Part shown: piece after piece, positions 26,477 through 35,391 of the stretch | How positions within the stretch are numbered: position 1 is the stretch's first letter | Layout of the letters: each line of letters begins with the position of its first letter | Assembly: GCF_900111905.1 (NCBI RefSeq) | Contig: NZ_FOKM01000004.1 | Coordinates: 417,917 to 481,916, forward strand | Direction: 5' to 3' | Source of the DNA: Rhizobium sp. NFR07 | Lineage (GTDB): Bacteria > Pseudomonadota > Alphaproteobacteria > Rhizobiales > Rhizobiaceae | DNA length: 64,000 nt | Translations under genes and position numbers: made by a program | The notes under the pieces: model-generated | The model's input: the letters and a program-made list of their open reading frames with translations, nothing else | The model's database searches: none | Told to the model about the DNA's origin: nothing

Positions 26477-27541
26477 TTAGGCCTGCAGCGAAGCCCCTAG
26501 CAACGAAAGCCCGATCAGCAGGATGAACAGGGCGCCGCCAATCTCGATTGCATGGCCGATGCGGCGGCCGGTGCGCGAGCCGGGGCCGGAGACCTTGAGG
26601 GCCAGGTCCTTGGCGCCGACGGCGAGCGTGGCGAGGATCGTCACGGTGATTGCCGTTCCGAGCGACATGGCGAGTACGGACAGGATGCCGCCGAGATAAA
26701 GGCTGTTGAGCAGCGAGAAGCTCATCACCAGGATGGCGCCGGAGCAGGGGCGCAGGCCGACTGCGATGATCGCCGACCATGCTTCCCTGAGATTGAAATC
26801 CTTGGCGCCGAGCATTTTCGGGTCAGGCATATGGCTGACGCCACAGGCCTCGCAATAATCGCCTTCGCCTTCATAATCGTGGTCGATCTCGATCGCCTGG
26901 AAACTCAAGCCGGTCGAGTTGCGTGCGGCGGACGGGCCGTCGAAGAGGCCTGCCGTTGCGGGGGCGGCTTCCGGCACGCGCACGACGCGCATGTTGAGCC
27001 CGCGGATCTTCTTGATCAGCAGCCAGGCACCGAAGAGGGTGACCATGGCAAAGCTCGCGACTTCCATCGCCCAGGTGGCCTTGGTCATGGTGATGCCCGA
27101 ACCGCGCAGCAGGACGAAGGCGACGCCGACGACGAGGATGGCGACCAAGCCCTGCAGCAGTGCCGAGATGAAGGAGATCGTCACGCCGCGGCGAAGTTCC
27201 ACCTCGTTGGCGATCATGTAGGAGGAGATCACCGCCTTGCCGTGGCCAGGGCCTGCTGCGTGGAAAACGCCATAGGCAAAAGACAGGCCGATCAGGCCGG
27301 AAAGCGCGTAAGGGTCTTCGCGCATCGCCCGCAGCGCGCCGGTCAGCGCTCTATAGAATGACTGCTGGTAATAGTTGATCCAGTTGAAGAACGGACCGAG
27401 CGGGCCACCGATCGAGAAGGACGGTTCGGCAGAACCTACCCCGAGCGGCGACTGCGCATGGGCTACGCCTGCCAGACACAGGGCTGCGATGGCGGCCGCC
27501 GCAAGGGCCGCCGCGCCGTTCATCTGCCTGCGTTTCAGCAT
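26477..27541 (-). CDS. NicO/RcnA-family nickel-cobalt exporter
   Basis: A 354-residue membrane protein with a cleavable-looking N-terminus (MLKRRQMNGAAALAAA) and about six helices. The family motif SFAYGVFHAAGPGHGKAVISSY is present, with histidines that bind metal. So is the later GLRPCSGAILVMSFSL repeat. A cytoplasmic loop carries an acidic His/Cys cluster (DHDYEGEG, CEACGVSHMPDP) that could sense or chelate metal. The 5' end overlaps the upstream DUF1007 gene by 7 bp, so the two are cotranslated. It probably exports Ni/Co or another divalent metal. Confidence 0.88.
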   Translation of the reverse strand: MLKRRQMNGAAALAAAAIAALCLAGVAHAQSPLGVGSAEPSFSIGGPLGPFFNWINYYQQSFYRALTGALRAMREDPYALSGLIGLSFAYGVFHAAGPGHGKAVISSYMIANEVELRRGVTISFISALLQGLVAILVVGVAFVLLRGSGITMTKATWAMEVASFAMVTLFGAWLLIKKIRGLNMRVVRVPEAAPATAGLFDGPSAARNSTGLSFQAIEIDHDYEGEGDYCEACGVSHMPDPKMLGAKDFNLREAWSAIIAVGLRPCSGAILVMSFSLLNSLYLGGILSVLAMSLGTAITVTILATLAVGAKDLALKVSGPGSRTGRRIGHAIEIGGALFILLIGLSLLGASLQA

Positions 27542-28191
27542 GTCAGCTCCAGACGGGTCGCGAACATTTTCGACATGTCGGTTCCGGTCGGATCGTTGAA
27601 GAATGCGTCGGTCAGCGTGGCGCTGTTCTGGGACAGGACCTCGTCGGGATCGGGCCGCACGACTTGGTGCTTGCAATGGCTGAAGCCGGCACCTTCGGCC
27701 ACCAGGTCCTTGTCGGTCGGGAAATCGATCGCCGTATACATGGTCGGGTCGTAGATGCCGAAGGTCAACCGGCCCTTGAGCGGCATCGGCTTGTCCGGCT
27801 TCACCGAGAAGAAGACGAGGATCTGGTTGTCCTTGTAGGTGACGTGAATGACATCAGGCTTCTGAACGCCGATCGGCGCGCCGTTCACTGTCAGCGTGGT
27901 GAAATAGTGGTAGTCGCCGAGCGATGTTCGCATCGTCTCGCCGAGTTCGGCCAGTTCTTCCTCGTCGAGCTTCAGGTCGGTGTTCTTGTCGAAATCGAGG
28001 ATGACGCTGGAGGAGAAAACCTCGTCGAAGCGCCAGACATTGCGCAGTTCGGAGACGTTACCGTCCGCACCGGCCACCACTTCCAGCCGCGATTCGACGA
28101 AGATATGCGGGTGGGCGAAGGCGGGCAGGGGGAGTGCCAGGGCTGCCAGGGCAGTGGTGATCGCAATCCTGTTTCGCATTCGCGCTGGCAT
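27535..28191 (-). CDS. DUF1007 periplasmic protein, partner of NicO exporter
   Basis: A roughly 218-residue exported protein. The signal peptide (RIAITTALAALALPLPAFA) is followed by HPHIFVESRLEVV, the N-terminal metal-binding-type HPH motif of the DUF1007 family. Family members sit next to NicO exporters and probably deliver or buffer metal in the periplasm. Three in-frame ATGs (28218, 28191, 28179) are possible; 28191 is a compromise, since none has a strong ribosome site. The gene overlaps the exporter gene by 7 bp, forming a two-gene metal-efflux operon. Confidence 0.85.
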   Translation of the reverse strand: MPARMRNRIAITTALAALALPLPAFAHPHIFVESRLEVVAGADGNVSELRNVWRFDEVFSSSVILDFDKNTDLKLDEEELAELGETMRTSLGDYHYFTTLTVNGAPIGVQKPDVIHVTYKDNQILVFFSVKPDKPMPLKGRLTFGIYDPTMYTAIDFPTDKDLVAEGAGFSHCKHQVVRPDPDEVLSQNSATLTDAFFNDPTGTDMSKMFATRLELTC

Positions 28192-28277
28192 CCCTTGTTC
28201 GCCCCGTCTGGCCGGCATTGGTGCTGTGCCGCGAAAATGGGACGGAATTTCGACTCGAGTGTTACAGAGTTACTCGT

Positions 28278-29171
28278 TCATCGCGCCTGGCGGAACCAGT
28301 TGGCGAGAAAATCGACGAAGCTTCTCACCTTGGCCGGCAGGTAACGGCGATGGGGATAGACGGCGTAGATGCCGCGGTCCTTGATGATGTAGTCGTCGAA
28401 CAGCGTCACCAGTTCGCCGGACTGGATCGACGCATTGGCGATAAAATCGGGAATGATGGCGACGCCGAGGCCGGCGCGCGCGGCGCGCAGCGTCGCCAGC
28501 GGGCTGTTGACCTCGATCGGGCCGGTGACGCCGACCGAGATGGTCGAGCCGTCCTTCTCGATGAAACGGATATTGTTGTGCCAGCGCGAATTGGTGTCGA
28601 TGATGAAAGGCACGCCGTTCAACTGCTGCGGATGGTCGAGCGGGCCGTATTGCGCCACGAGATCGGCGGTCGCCACGGCATGCACGCGAAAGTCGTTGAG
28701 CTTTTTGGCGATCATGCCGGAATCTTCCAGCCGCGTGATGCGGATGGCGAGGTCGAAATTCTCCTCGATCAGATCGACGAAACGGTCGTCGGCGACGATC
28801 TCAAGCTGCACGTCCGGATGCGCCTTGGCGAAATCGATCATGCACTGGCCGATCTCGGCATCGATGAAGGTGCGCGGCGCCGAAACGCGCAGCCGACCCT
28901 TGAGGTCCGCATTACCCTCGCGCACGAGATCGGCAAGGTTGTCGATCTCCTTCAGGATGTCGGAGGCGCTGCGATAATAGGTATGTCCGGCCTCGGTCAG
29001 CGAGAACTGGCGGGTGGTGCGGTTAAGCAGCAACGCGCCGAGATCGTCCTCAAGTTCGCGCACGTATTTCGACAGAAGCGCCTTGGAGCGGCCGGTGCGC
29101 CGCGCGGCGGCCGAAAATCCTTCCGCCTCGACCACGTCGATGAAGGCGCGCATGCGGGTGAGTGTGTCCAT
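28278..29171 (-). CDS. LysR-family transcriptional regulator
   Basis: A 297-residue regulator with the helix-turn-helix in residues 1-60 (MRAFIDVVEAEGFSAAARRTG, LSKYVRELEDDLGALLLNRTTRQF). The effector domain begins near 88 (GRLRVSAPRTFIDAEIGQCM). It fits the large CrgA/DsdC-like subgroup. It is divergent from the ornithine decarboxylase leader, with about 300 bp between its start and the leader. Its target is unknown; the plus-strand neighbours are candidates. Confidence 0.92.
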   Translation of the reverse strand: MDTLTRMRAFIDVVEAEGFSAAARRTGRSKALLSKYVRELEDDLGALLLNRTTRQFSLTEAGHTYYRSASDILKEIDNLADLVREGNADLKGRLRVSAPRTFIDAEIGQCMIDFAKAHPDVQLEIVADDRFVDLIEENFDLAIRITRLEDSGMIAKKLNDFRVHAVATADLVAQYGPLDHPQQLNGVPFIIDTNSRWHNNIRFIEKDGSTISVGVTGPIEVNSPLATLRAARAGLGVAIIPDFIANASIQSGELVTLFDDYIIKDRGIYAVYPHRRYLPAKVRSFVDFLANWFRQAR

Positions 29172-29470
29172 TTACGTCTTCCGGCCGGTTCTGAGACTGC
29201 GATCGAAAACCCATGGCAAATAGAAGCGCGAGGTTCAACCGGGACGGCTGCCGCCTGTGATGTTTTCTCCTTTCGGCCACTATCGAGGAGCCTTGGGCGC
29301 AGGATAAAAATTCCCGCAAAATGCCCTCGAAAATGCCTCATCATCGTCAATTTGCTCGACTGTAACTTAGGTGCCGTTTTCGTGTCGGCCCGGCATTCCG
29401 GAGCAGGTTGTAGAATTTTCGCCAGGGTGCAAAAAATCTCTTGATTATGACGGCGAATATTCTTATCTCC
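29172..29470. other. Intergenic promoter region between LysR and the ODC leader
   Basis: About 300 bp with no credible ORF. The last 100 bp are AT-rich (TTTCGTGTCGG, AAAAAATCTCTTGATTATGACGG) and probably contain the decarboxylase promoter. No strong palindrome was seen. Confidence 0.4.
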
Positions 29471-29529
29471 CGGCTTGCCCAAAGTCGCACGTGCCTGTGG
29501 GTGTCCGCCGACCCTCGAACTGAGATTAT

Positions 29530-29890
29530 TCTCTAAGGTGAGGTCATCGGTAAGGTACCTGGAACTAACCGCTCCAGTCGCTATTCCGGCCAACCGGGAA
29601 ATGCGAGGACATCTTGAAGCAACGACGGTGCGGGCCTTTCTAGTCTCTGCATGCTTTCCATCAGCATGCAATTCTGAAGAGGCACACCTGAATTGCCGGA
29701 AGTGCGGTAGGGACAACCCTCCAATCCAAGGCAGACAAAGCCGGATCAAAGCCCGTGGCAGGGCGTTGGTCCACTGTTCGCGCGGTAGAGCGTGTCTTGC
29801 GTCCCGGGGTCTCCATCGGCCGGGCCTTGCGCATTCTCATCCGTCCTTTGTCCTCCGGTTCGCAGCCGGAGCTTTGAGATTTTGAAGGGA
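29530..29890 (+). ncRNA. Candidate speF-type leader RNA upstream of ornithine decarboxylase
   Basis: The 5' untranslated region of the decarboxylase is long and rich in hairpins. These include CCGG-CCAA-CCGG at about 29586-29597, a perfect 8-bp stem TGCATGCT/AGCATGCA (29648-29655 with 29663-29670), and a 6-bp stem CTCCGG/CCGGAG (29853-29858 with 29866-29871) just before the ribosome site. An alphaproteobacterial RNA motif called speF (Rfam RF00518) is described upstream of this decarboxylase class. The position, length and hairpin-rich layout fit, but the match is from memory, not a search. The last hairpin lies close to AAGGGA and could control translation. Confidence 0.6.
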
Positions 29891-29897
29891 CTGACCG

Positions 29898-31031
29898 ATG
29901 ACCACTGCTCGTATCCTCGACTTCATCAAGACCCGCCGCCCGGAAGGTCCGTGCCTGGTTGTTGATCTCGACGTCGTGCGCGACAATTTCCACGCTTTCC
30001 GTCATGCCCTGCCGGACAGCGCGATCTATTACGCGGTCAAGGCAAACCCGGAACCGGCAATCCTCAAGCTGCTCGCCTCCCTCGGCTCGAGCTTCGATTG
30101 CGCATCGGTCGCCGAAATCCAGATGGCGCTCGATGCCGGTGCAACCGCCGACCGCATCTCCTTCGGCAACACGATCAAGAAGGAGCGCGACATTGCGCGT
30201 GCCTTCGCGCTCGGCGTCAACCTCTTCGCCGTCGACAGCCATGAGGAAGTCGAAAAGATTTCCCGTGCCGCTCCGGGTGCGAAGGTATTCTGCCGCGTGC
30301 TCACCGATGGCGAAGGCGCCGAATGGCCGCTGTCGCGCAAGTTCGGCTGCGTGCCGCAGATGGCCGTCGACGTTCTCGTCTACGCTCACCAGCTGGGCCT
30401 GGAAAGCTACGGCGTATCCTTCCACGTCGGCTCGCAGATGACTAAGGTCGATGCCTGGGATTCGGCTCTCGCCGATGCCAAGCGCGTCTTCGCACAGCTG
30501 GCCAAGCAGGGCATCGTCCTGCAGATGGTCAACATGGGCGGTGGCTTCCCGACCAAGTACCTGCGCGACGTGCCGAAGGCTGAGGAATACGGCCAGGCGA
30601 TCTTCGCTTCGCTGCGCAAGCACTTCGGCAACAATCTGCCGAAGACGATCATCGAGCCGGGTCGCGGCATGGTCGGCAATGCCGGCGTCATCAAGACCGA
30701 GGTCGTTCTCATCTCGCGCAAGTCGGACAACGACAACCACCGCTGGGTCTTCCTCGACATCGGCAAGTTCGGCGGTCTCGCCGAAACCATGGACGAGGCC
30801 ATCCGCTACCCGATCCGCACCGAGCGTGACGGCGACGAGATGGAGCCTTGCGTTCTGGCCGGCCCGACCTGCGATTCTGCCGACGTGATGTACGAGAAGA
30901 ACATGTATCCGCTGCCGCTCACCCTTTCGATCGGCGACGAAGTTCTGATCGAAGGCACCGGTGCCTACACGACGACCTACTCGGCCGTCGCCTTCAACGG
31001 CTTCGAGCCGCTCAAGGCCTACGTTATCTAA
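29898..31031 (+). CDS. Type III (alanine-racemase fold) ornithine decarboxylase
   Basis: A 377-residue PLP enzyme that makes putrescine from ornithine; some family members also act on lysine or arginine. The PLP lysine is K48 in YYAVKANPEP. Further motifs are HVGSQ, the phosphate loop EPGRGMVGNAG and GPTCDSADVM, whose cysteine completes the partner subunit's active site in the dimer. Its length fits the bacterial ODC group found in rhizobia. It lies behind a long structured leader and is followed 124 bp later by a GNAT gene. AAGGGA precedes the ATG. Confidence 0.93.
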   Translation: MTTARILDFIKTRRPEGPCLVVDLDVVRDNFHAFRHALPDSAIYYAVKANPEPAILKLLASLGSSFDCASVAEIQMALDAGATADRISFGNTIKKERDIARAFALGVNLFAVDSHEEVEKISRAAPGAKVFCRVLTDGEGAEWPLSRKFGCVPQMAVDVLVYAHQLGLESYGVSFHVGSQMTKVDAWDSALADAKRVFAQLAKQGIVLQMVNMGGGFPTKYLRDVPKAEEYGQAIFASLRKHFGNNLPKTIIEPGRGMVGNAGVIKTEVVLISRKSDNDNHRWVFLDIGKFGGLAETMDEAIRYPIRTERDGDEMEPCVLAGPTCDSADVMYEKNMYPLPLTLSIGDEVLIEGTGAYTTTYSAVAFNGFEPLKAYVI

Positions 31032-31155
31032 GGCTGGCGTCATCTAACGACGTCTGCCCCATGACTTCGCGGTTCCCGTACCTCCAGGCGGGAGCCGCAA
31101 ATCCACAATGATCGTCCGATACCGTTTGAAACGGTTTTGAGTTCGGGAGGCCAAG

Positions 31156-31725
31156 ATGGCCACTGTTCTTGATTCTGTCCGCGCTCTTTTTGCGCCTGCA
31201 TCCACCTTCACCATCGACGCCGAAACCCCGGCTGACGTGGTCGCCCGCGAAACCCTGCTCGATCGCGCCATGGGTGCCGATCGTCGCCGGAAGTCGTCGG
31301 AAAAGATCCGTCGCAACCGCGTGCCGGCCGAAGGCCTGGCGCTGGTCGTGCGTGACCGCGACGGCCATGTCATCGGCACGGTGCGGCTATGGAACATCGA
31401 GGCCGGCATTTCGCCGGAAGGCAACGCCATCGATGCGCTGCTGCTTGGCCCGCTGGCGGTCGACGCAGCCCATGAGGGCAAGGGTATCGGCGGCGCGCTG
31501 ATGCGTGCGGCGGTCGCCGAGGCGCATCGCCGCGATCACGGTGCCGTCCTTCTGGTCGGCGATGCCGCCTATTATGAGAGATTCGGCTTCTTTGCCGAAA
31601 AGACTGCGCACCTCGTCATGCCGGGGCCGTTCCAACGTGACCGTTTTCTGGCACTGGAACTCAAGGCAGGCTGGCTCGAGGGTGCTGCGGGCATGATCGT
31701 CGCGAGCGGACGTAAGCTGGCCTAA
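31156..31725 (+). CDS. GNAT N-acetyltransferase (YhbS-like)
   Basis: A 189-residue acyltransferase with the acetyl-CoA loop EGKGIGGALMRAAVAEA (a Q/RxxGxG/A variant) after LGPLAVDAA. The terminal segment VLLVGDAAYYERFGFF is typical of YhbS-type GNATs. CGGGAGG precedes the ATG. It follows the decarboxylase by 124 bp with no terminator between, so cotranscription is possible; acetylation of putrescine or a related amine is then an attractive but unproven role. A strong terminator follows. Confidence 0.88.
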   Translation: MATVLDSVRALFAPASTFTIDAETPADVVARETLLDRAMGADRRRKSSEKIRRNRVPAEGLALVVRDRDGHVIGTVRLWNIEAGISPEGNAIDALLLGPLAVDAAHEGKGIGGALMRAAVAEAHRRDHGAVLLVGDAAYYERFGFFAEKTAHLVMPGPFQRDRFLALELKAGWLEGAAGMIVASGRKLA

Positions 31726-31773
31726 AATACTGTTCAGCAAAACAAAGGCCTCGCGGCCGCTCCGATCTGCCCG

Positions 31774-31813
31774 AAACCCCGCCTCCATATCCCCCAGGAG
31801 GCGGGGTTTGCTT
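31774..31813 (+). terminator. Rho-independent terminator after the GNAT gene
   Basis: A 13-bp perfect stem, AAACCCCGCCTCC (31774-31786) with GGAGGCGGGGTTT (31797-31809), is followed by GCTTTTG. It lies between the GNAT stop and the FNR-type site upstream of ompW. Confidence 0.9.
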
Positions 31814-31861
31814 TTGTGCACTGCGTCATATCGGCAACAGCTCTGCCGAACGGCCAACCGG

Positions 31862-31875
31862 TTGATCTCGATCAA
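31862..31875. promoter_or_regulatory. Perfect FNR/FixK-type operator upstream of ompW
   Basis: TTGATCTCGATCAA is an exact match to the TTGAT-N4-ATCAA consensus of FNR/FixK/FnrN regulators and lies 71 bp upstream of the ompW ATG. It probably mediates activation under low oxygen. OmpW is an FNR-controlled protein in enterobacteria, which supports the reading. Confidence 0.75.
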
Positions 31876-31945
31876 CTCTCCCCGTTGCCGGCGCGCCTAG
31901 ACCTCTCCCCGCAAGCAAGAACATGCGGACTGAAGGAGAGCTTTC

Positions 31946-32653
31946 ATGACTATCAATGGCGGGGGCCGTTTGCGTTGGGTCGCGGGTATCGGCGCAGCTT
32001 TTTTTTCATTCGGGGCGGGTATCCCGGTTTACGGCGCGGATCTGACGCCCGCCCAGGTCGCCCCGGTGGCGGACGAGACGATCGCGGCGCAGAGCCCATG
32101 GCAGATCCGCGTCCGCGCACTCGGCGTCATCACCAATGATTCCGGCTCGGTGAATGGTGTTCCGGGCTCCGACCTGTCCTACTCGGATACGGTCATCCCC
32201 GAACTCGACATCAGCTATTTCTTCACCGACAACATCGCGGCCGAACTCGTACTCGGCACGACCTATGCGAAGATCGACGGTGCGGGTGTGCTTGGTGGCA
32301 CTCCGGTCGGAAAGACATGGCTGTTGCCGCCGACACTGACCCTTCAGTATCACTTCACCGATCTCGGCGCTTTCAAGCCCTATGTCGGTGCCGGCGTGAA
32401 CTACTCGCTGTTCTACAGCCAGTCGGAAAAGGGTGATTTCAAAAACCTCGACGTGAAGAACGACTTCGGCTGGGCTCTGCAGGCCGGTTTCGACTACATG
32501 ATCGACCAGCACTGGGGTGTGAACTTCGACGTGAAGAAGATCTTCCTGGAAACCAAGTGGTCGGTCGACGACAGCCCGCTCGGTGGCCCGGCCTCCGGCA
32601 AGGCCAAGATCGATCCCTGGCTGATCGGTGCGGGTGTCACCTACCGCTTCTAA
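31946..32653 (+). CDS. ompW: OmpW family outer membrane protein
   Basis: A 235-residue eight-stranded beta-barrel protein. The signal peptide ends near PVYG-AD (about residue 30). The mature protein has the family's blocks SPWQIRVRALGVI, PELDISYFFTDNIAAEL and FKPYVGAGVNYSLFY, and ends in VTYRF with the terminal aromatic residue recognised by the BAM machinery. OmpW proteins form narrow hydrophobic channels and are linked to oxygen, iron or osmotic responses. GAAGGAGAG precedes the ATG. It is a single-gene unit with its own terminator and an upstream FNR-type box. Confidence 0.93.
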   Translation: MTINGGGRLRWVAGIGAAFFSFGAGIPVYGADLTPAQVAPVADETIAAQSPWQIRVRALGVITNDSGSVNGVPGSDLSYSDTVIPELDISYFFTDNIAAELVLGTTYAKIDGAGVLGGTPVGKTWLLPPTLTLQYHFTDLGAFKPYVGAGVNYSLFYSQSEKGDFKNLDVKNDFGWALQAGFDYMIDQHWGVNFDVKKIFLETKWSVDDSPLGGPASGKAKIDPWLIGAGVTYRF

Positions 32654-32677
32654 AAGCAAGAATACGGGGTGGAGGTC

Positions 32678-32707
32678 ACGGCGCGGCTCATGGGGCCGCG
32701 CCGTTTT
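32678..32707 (+). terminator. Terminator after ompW
   Basis: ACGGCGCGGC (32678-32687) pairs with GCCGCGCCGT (32695-32704) across a 7-base loop and is followed by TTT. It lies 25 bp after the ompW stop, facing the converging chemoreceptor gene. Confidence 0.8.
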
Positions 32708-32735
32708 GTGTTGCAGGCGCCTGTGCCGTCAGCGA

Positions 32736-34712
32736 TCAGAACTCTTCCCAGTCTGCCTGGGCTGCGGTCGATGCGCCGAAGGCGGAGCTCAGCTTGGCGC
32801 CAAGTGCCCTTGCGGGTGACGTCGCTGCCGGTCGGTGGGAGGGCGATGCGACGGAAAGAGCCGGGCGTGGAGCAGGGGCCGACGGCGCTGGGGCGGATGC
32901 CCTCCTGGGCGCAGTTGTGGCGCCATCGCCTACGTTGAAATGGCCAAGAAGGGCCGTCAGCGAGGCGGCTTCGGTGGCAAGCCCGTGGCTTGCGGCGGTC
33001 GATTCCTCGACCATTGCCGCGTTCTGCTGCGTGCCCTGGTCCATCGTGTTGACGGCGGTGTTGATCTCCTGAAGTCCGACAGACTGCTCTCTGGCTGCCT
33101 CTACGATGGCGACGACGTGACGGTTGATCTCCTGGACCTCCGTCACGATCGTCTGCAACGCGGTTCCGGTCTGACCGACGAGCGAGACGCCGCTGCGAAC
33201 CTGGTCACCGGAGGCGGTGATCAGCGTCTTGATCTCCTTGGCGGCATTGGCTGATCGCTGGGCGAGTTCGCGCACTTCCTGGGCAACGACGGCAAAACCC
33301 TTGCCGGCCTCGCCCGCACGAGCCGCCTCGACCCCGGCGTTCAGAGCCAGAAGGTTGGTCTGGAAGGCGATGTCGTCGATGACGCCGATGATGTTGGAAA
33401 TCTCGGAGGAGGACTTTTCGATCTCCTCCATCGCGGCGACGGCGTTGTCGACAACCTTGCCGGAGGCCTGGGCCGTTTCGCGGGCGCGGGCCACCAATAT
33501 GCCGGCTTCTTCGGCGCGGCGGGTGGAATCCTTGACCGTGGTGGTGATCTCTTCGAGGGCGGCCGCCGTCTGCTCGACCGATGCCGCCTGCTGTTCCGTG
33601 CGCTTGGAAAGGTCGTCGGCCGCGCCGCGGATCTCGTTGGCGCCGGCGTCGATGGCCCGGGCGTTCTGGCCCACTGCCGTCAGCGTGTCCTGCAGCGTCT
33701 TCATCGAGGCGTTGAAGTTCGTCCGCAGCTGGTCGAGTTCGGCGACGAAAGCCCTGTCGATGCGATAGCTGACATTGCCCTCGGCGAGAGCCTGCAGGCC
33801 GGTGCCCAGCGCATCGACCGCGGCCTTGATCTCGGCTGCCTCGCGGGCCTTCTGCGCCTCCCGATCAGCCTTTTCCCGTTCCGAGAGGCTGCGGTTCGCA
33901 TTCGCTTCCTCTTCCAGCCGGATACGCTCGATGGCGTTGTCGCGGAAGACCGAAACGGCGGATGCCATGCTGCCGATCTCGTCCCCACGGCCGAGACCGT
34001 AGACCGGTGCTTCCGTTTCGCCGTCGGCAAGCGAACGCATGCGGGCCTGAAGTGCGGCCAGCGGCTCGCTGATCTCGCGGCGATTGATGAAGAGCGACAG
34101 GGCGATGCCGAGCGCGAACAGCGTCGCGAGTGCCACGAGCGAATAGAGGATGGTCTGGTTAGTATGCTGCTGCAGTGCTGCGGCCTTGGTGTCGATCGCA
34201 TCGCTCGAGGTGTTGATCCAGCCGCGCATCTCGTCGAGGACCGTCACCATCCGGTGTTCCACCTCGAAGAGTGCTGCCTTGGCCGCATCCCGATTTCCGC
34301 TGTCGCTTGCGGCTACGGCCTGATCGAGCAGGGTGGCGATCGCAGTCGAGCCTTCTTCGAAGGAACGGATCGTGGGGGCTGCTGCGGGATAGGCCGCCTC
34401 TGCATCCCGGAACAGGCCGAACAGCCGCTCCTTGCTGGCGACGAAATCTTCCTTGGCCTTCTTGTAGCTCTCGTCGGCCGGGTCGTGCAGATAGAGCTGC
34501 TGGGCGTCATAGGCGATCGCGACAAGCCGCTGGCTGGCAATCGCCACATTGATTTCCGCCCGCGCATTCTTCGAGATGAAGTCTGAATATTCGCTATCGG
34601 CCATCTTGTAGTTGCTGGACACGTAACCGACACCTGCAATGCCGATCAGACAGGTGGGCACCAGAAGGCAGAGGATCTTCGTGCGGATGCGGAAGTGCTG
34701 CAGAAATGACAT
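32736..34712 (-). CDS. Methyl-accepting chemotaxis protein
   Basis: A 658-residue chemoreceptor. Membrane helix 1 is at about 12-32, a periplasmic four-helix-type sensor follows, then helix 2 at about 190-212 and HAMP domains up to about 350. The signalling hairpin tip contains [19 protein letters not shown] and the flanking [17 protein letters not shown]. It ends with DWEEF, a C-terminal pentapeptide like those that tether CheR and CheB. The start at 34712 is chosen because GAGGA lies 5 bases upstream of the ATG; a longer frame has no site. The ligand is unknown. Confidence 0.95.
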   Translation of the reverse strand: MSFLQHFRIRTKILCLLVPTCLIGIAGVGYVSSNYKMADSEYSDFISKNARAEINVAIASQRLVAIAYDAQQLYLHDPADESYKKAKEDFVASKERLFGLFRDAEAAYPAAAPTIRSFEEGSTAIATLLDQAVAASDSGNRDAAKAALFEVEHRMVTVLDEMRGWINTSSDAIDTKAAALQQHTNQTILYSLVALATLFALGIALSLFINRREISEPLAALQARMRSLADGETEAPVYGLGRGDEIGSMASAVSVFRDNAIERIRLEEEANANRSLSEREKADREAQKAREAAEIKAAVDALGTGLQALAEGNVSYRIDRAFVAELDQLRTNFNASMKTLQDTLTAVGQNARAIDAGANEIRGAADDLSKRTEQQAASVEQTAAALEEITTTVKDSTRRAEEAGILVARARETAQASGKVVDNAVAAMEEIEKSSSEISNIIGVIDDIAFQTNLLALNAGVEAARAGEAGKGFAVVAQEVRELAQRSANAAKEIKTLITASGDQVRSGVSLVGQTGTALQTIVTEVQEINRHVVAIVEAAREQSVGLQEINTAVNTMDQGTQQNAAMVEESTAASHGLATEAASLTALLGHFNVGDGATTAPRRASAPAPSAPAPRPALSVASPSHRPAATSPARALGAKLSSAFGASTAAQADWEEF

Positions 34713-35097
34713 GACGTCCTCGGAATGGAATTGAAGGCTACTGCCCTTGGGCGCGTCCCCCCACCCGTGCAGCAACTGCCGGTCGCACCGACGGGCTAAA
34801 TATTGCCGCGAAATTTTAACACTGCGTAAAGATTATTGGGAGTTGCGTTAGTTTAAACTTAGTCGCCGTCAAGTGGTGTGCTGAGTAACGTGATTTTTAT
34901 CTGCCGTGTTCAGGTGGATTTAGGCCATGCGCTACAATCGTCCCGTGTTTCTCGCAGAAATTCTGAAAAATAAGTTCGAATATTGCTGATGGATACTTTT
35001 ATCCGGGGCTTTTTCGGCTGTTTCGATCTCTGTTGATCTGCATGAAAGGTGATTTGTTGTCGTCTTTATTCCGGTGGGTATAGGGCGCGAATCGCGA
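34713..35097. other. AT-rich intergenic region upstream of the chemoreceptor
   Basis: About 385 bp, AT-richer than the surroundings, including the chemoreceptor promoter region. It has no credible ORF. The motif GTTTAAAC occurs at about 34850-34860. Nothing else was recognised. Confidence 0.4.
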
Positions 35098-35122
35098 AAG
35101 GCCCGCCATTACGGCGGGCCTT
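35098..35122 (-). terminator. Terminator of the SDR-tautomerase operon
   Basis: AAGGCCCGCC (35098-35107) pairs with GGCGGGCCTT (35113-35122) across an ATTAC loop. It lies 25 bp beyond the tautomerase stop on the minus strand. The T-tract is weak. Confidence 0.7.
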
Positions 35123-35146
35123 CCTTGTGTCATTTGCGCGGCGCAG

Positions 35147-35365
35147 TCAGGCGTCGCTGCGGGCGCGATAGGCATCCGGAATCACGAAGATCTCGTCGGC
35201 GCGGCCATAACCGCCGTCCTTTACTTCCTCGATCAGCACCATGGTGTGAGGCCGGGCGGCCTCGGTGAGATAGTCGACCAGCATGGCGGTCGTGCGATGT
35301 ACGATTTCTTCCTTCTGCGCGCTGGTCAGTGCGCCTTCCGGCGTCTTGATATTGACGAAGGGCAT
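35147..35365 (-). CDS. 4-oxalocrotonate tautomerase family protein
   Basis: A 72-residue tautomerase. The mature N-terminus would be Pro after removal of Met (MPFVNIKTPEG), the catalytic base of this superfamily. The LTSAQKEEIVHRTTAMLVDYL helix and VLIEEVKDGGYGRAD segment fit the family. It forms small oligomers that tautomerise keto-enol substrates. It is 26 bp downstream of the SDR gene and probably cotranscribed. Together they may handle an aromatic or keto compound; the substrate is unknown. Confidence 0.88.
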   Translation of the reverse strand: MPFVNIKTPEGALTSAQKEEIVHRTTAMLVDYLTEAARPHTMVLIEEVKDGGYGRADEIFVIPDAYRARSDA

Positions 35366-35391
35366 ATCGGGCCTCCTGGCTGTCGTGTTGT

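Noticed and set aside
29475..29885. 136-residue plus-strand frame in the ODC leader
   Set aside because: Residue composition is random-looking and it overlaps the hairpins of the leader RNA; no ribosome site of quality.
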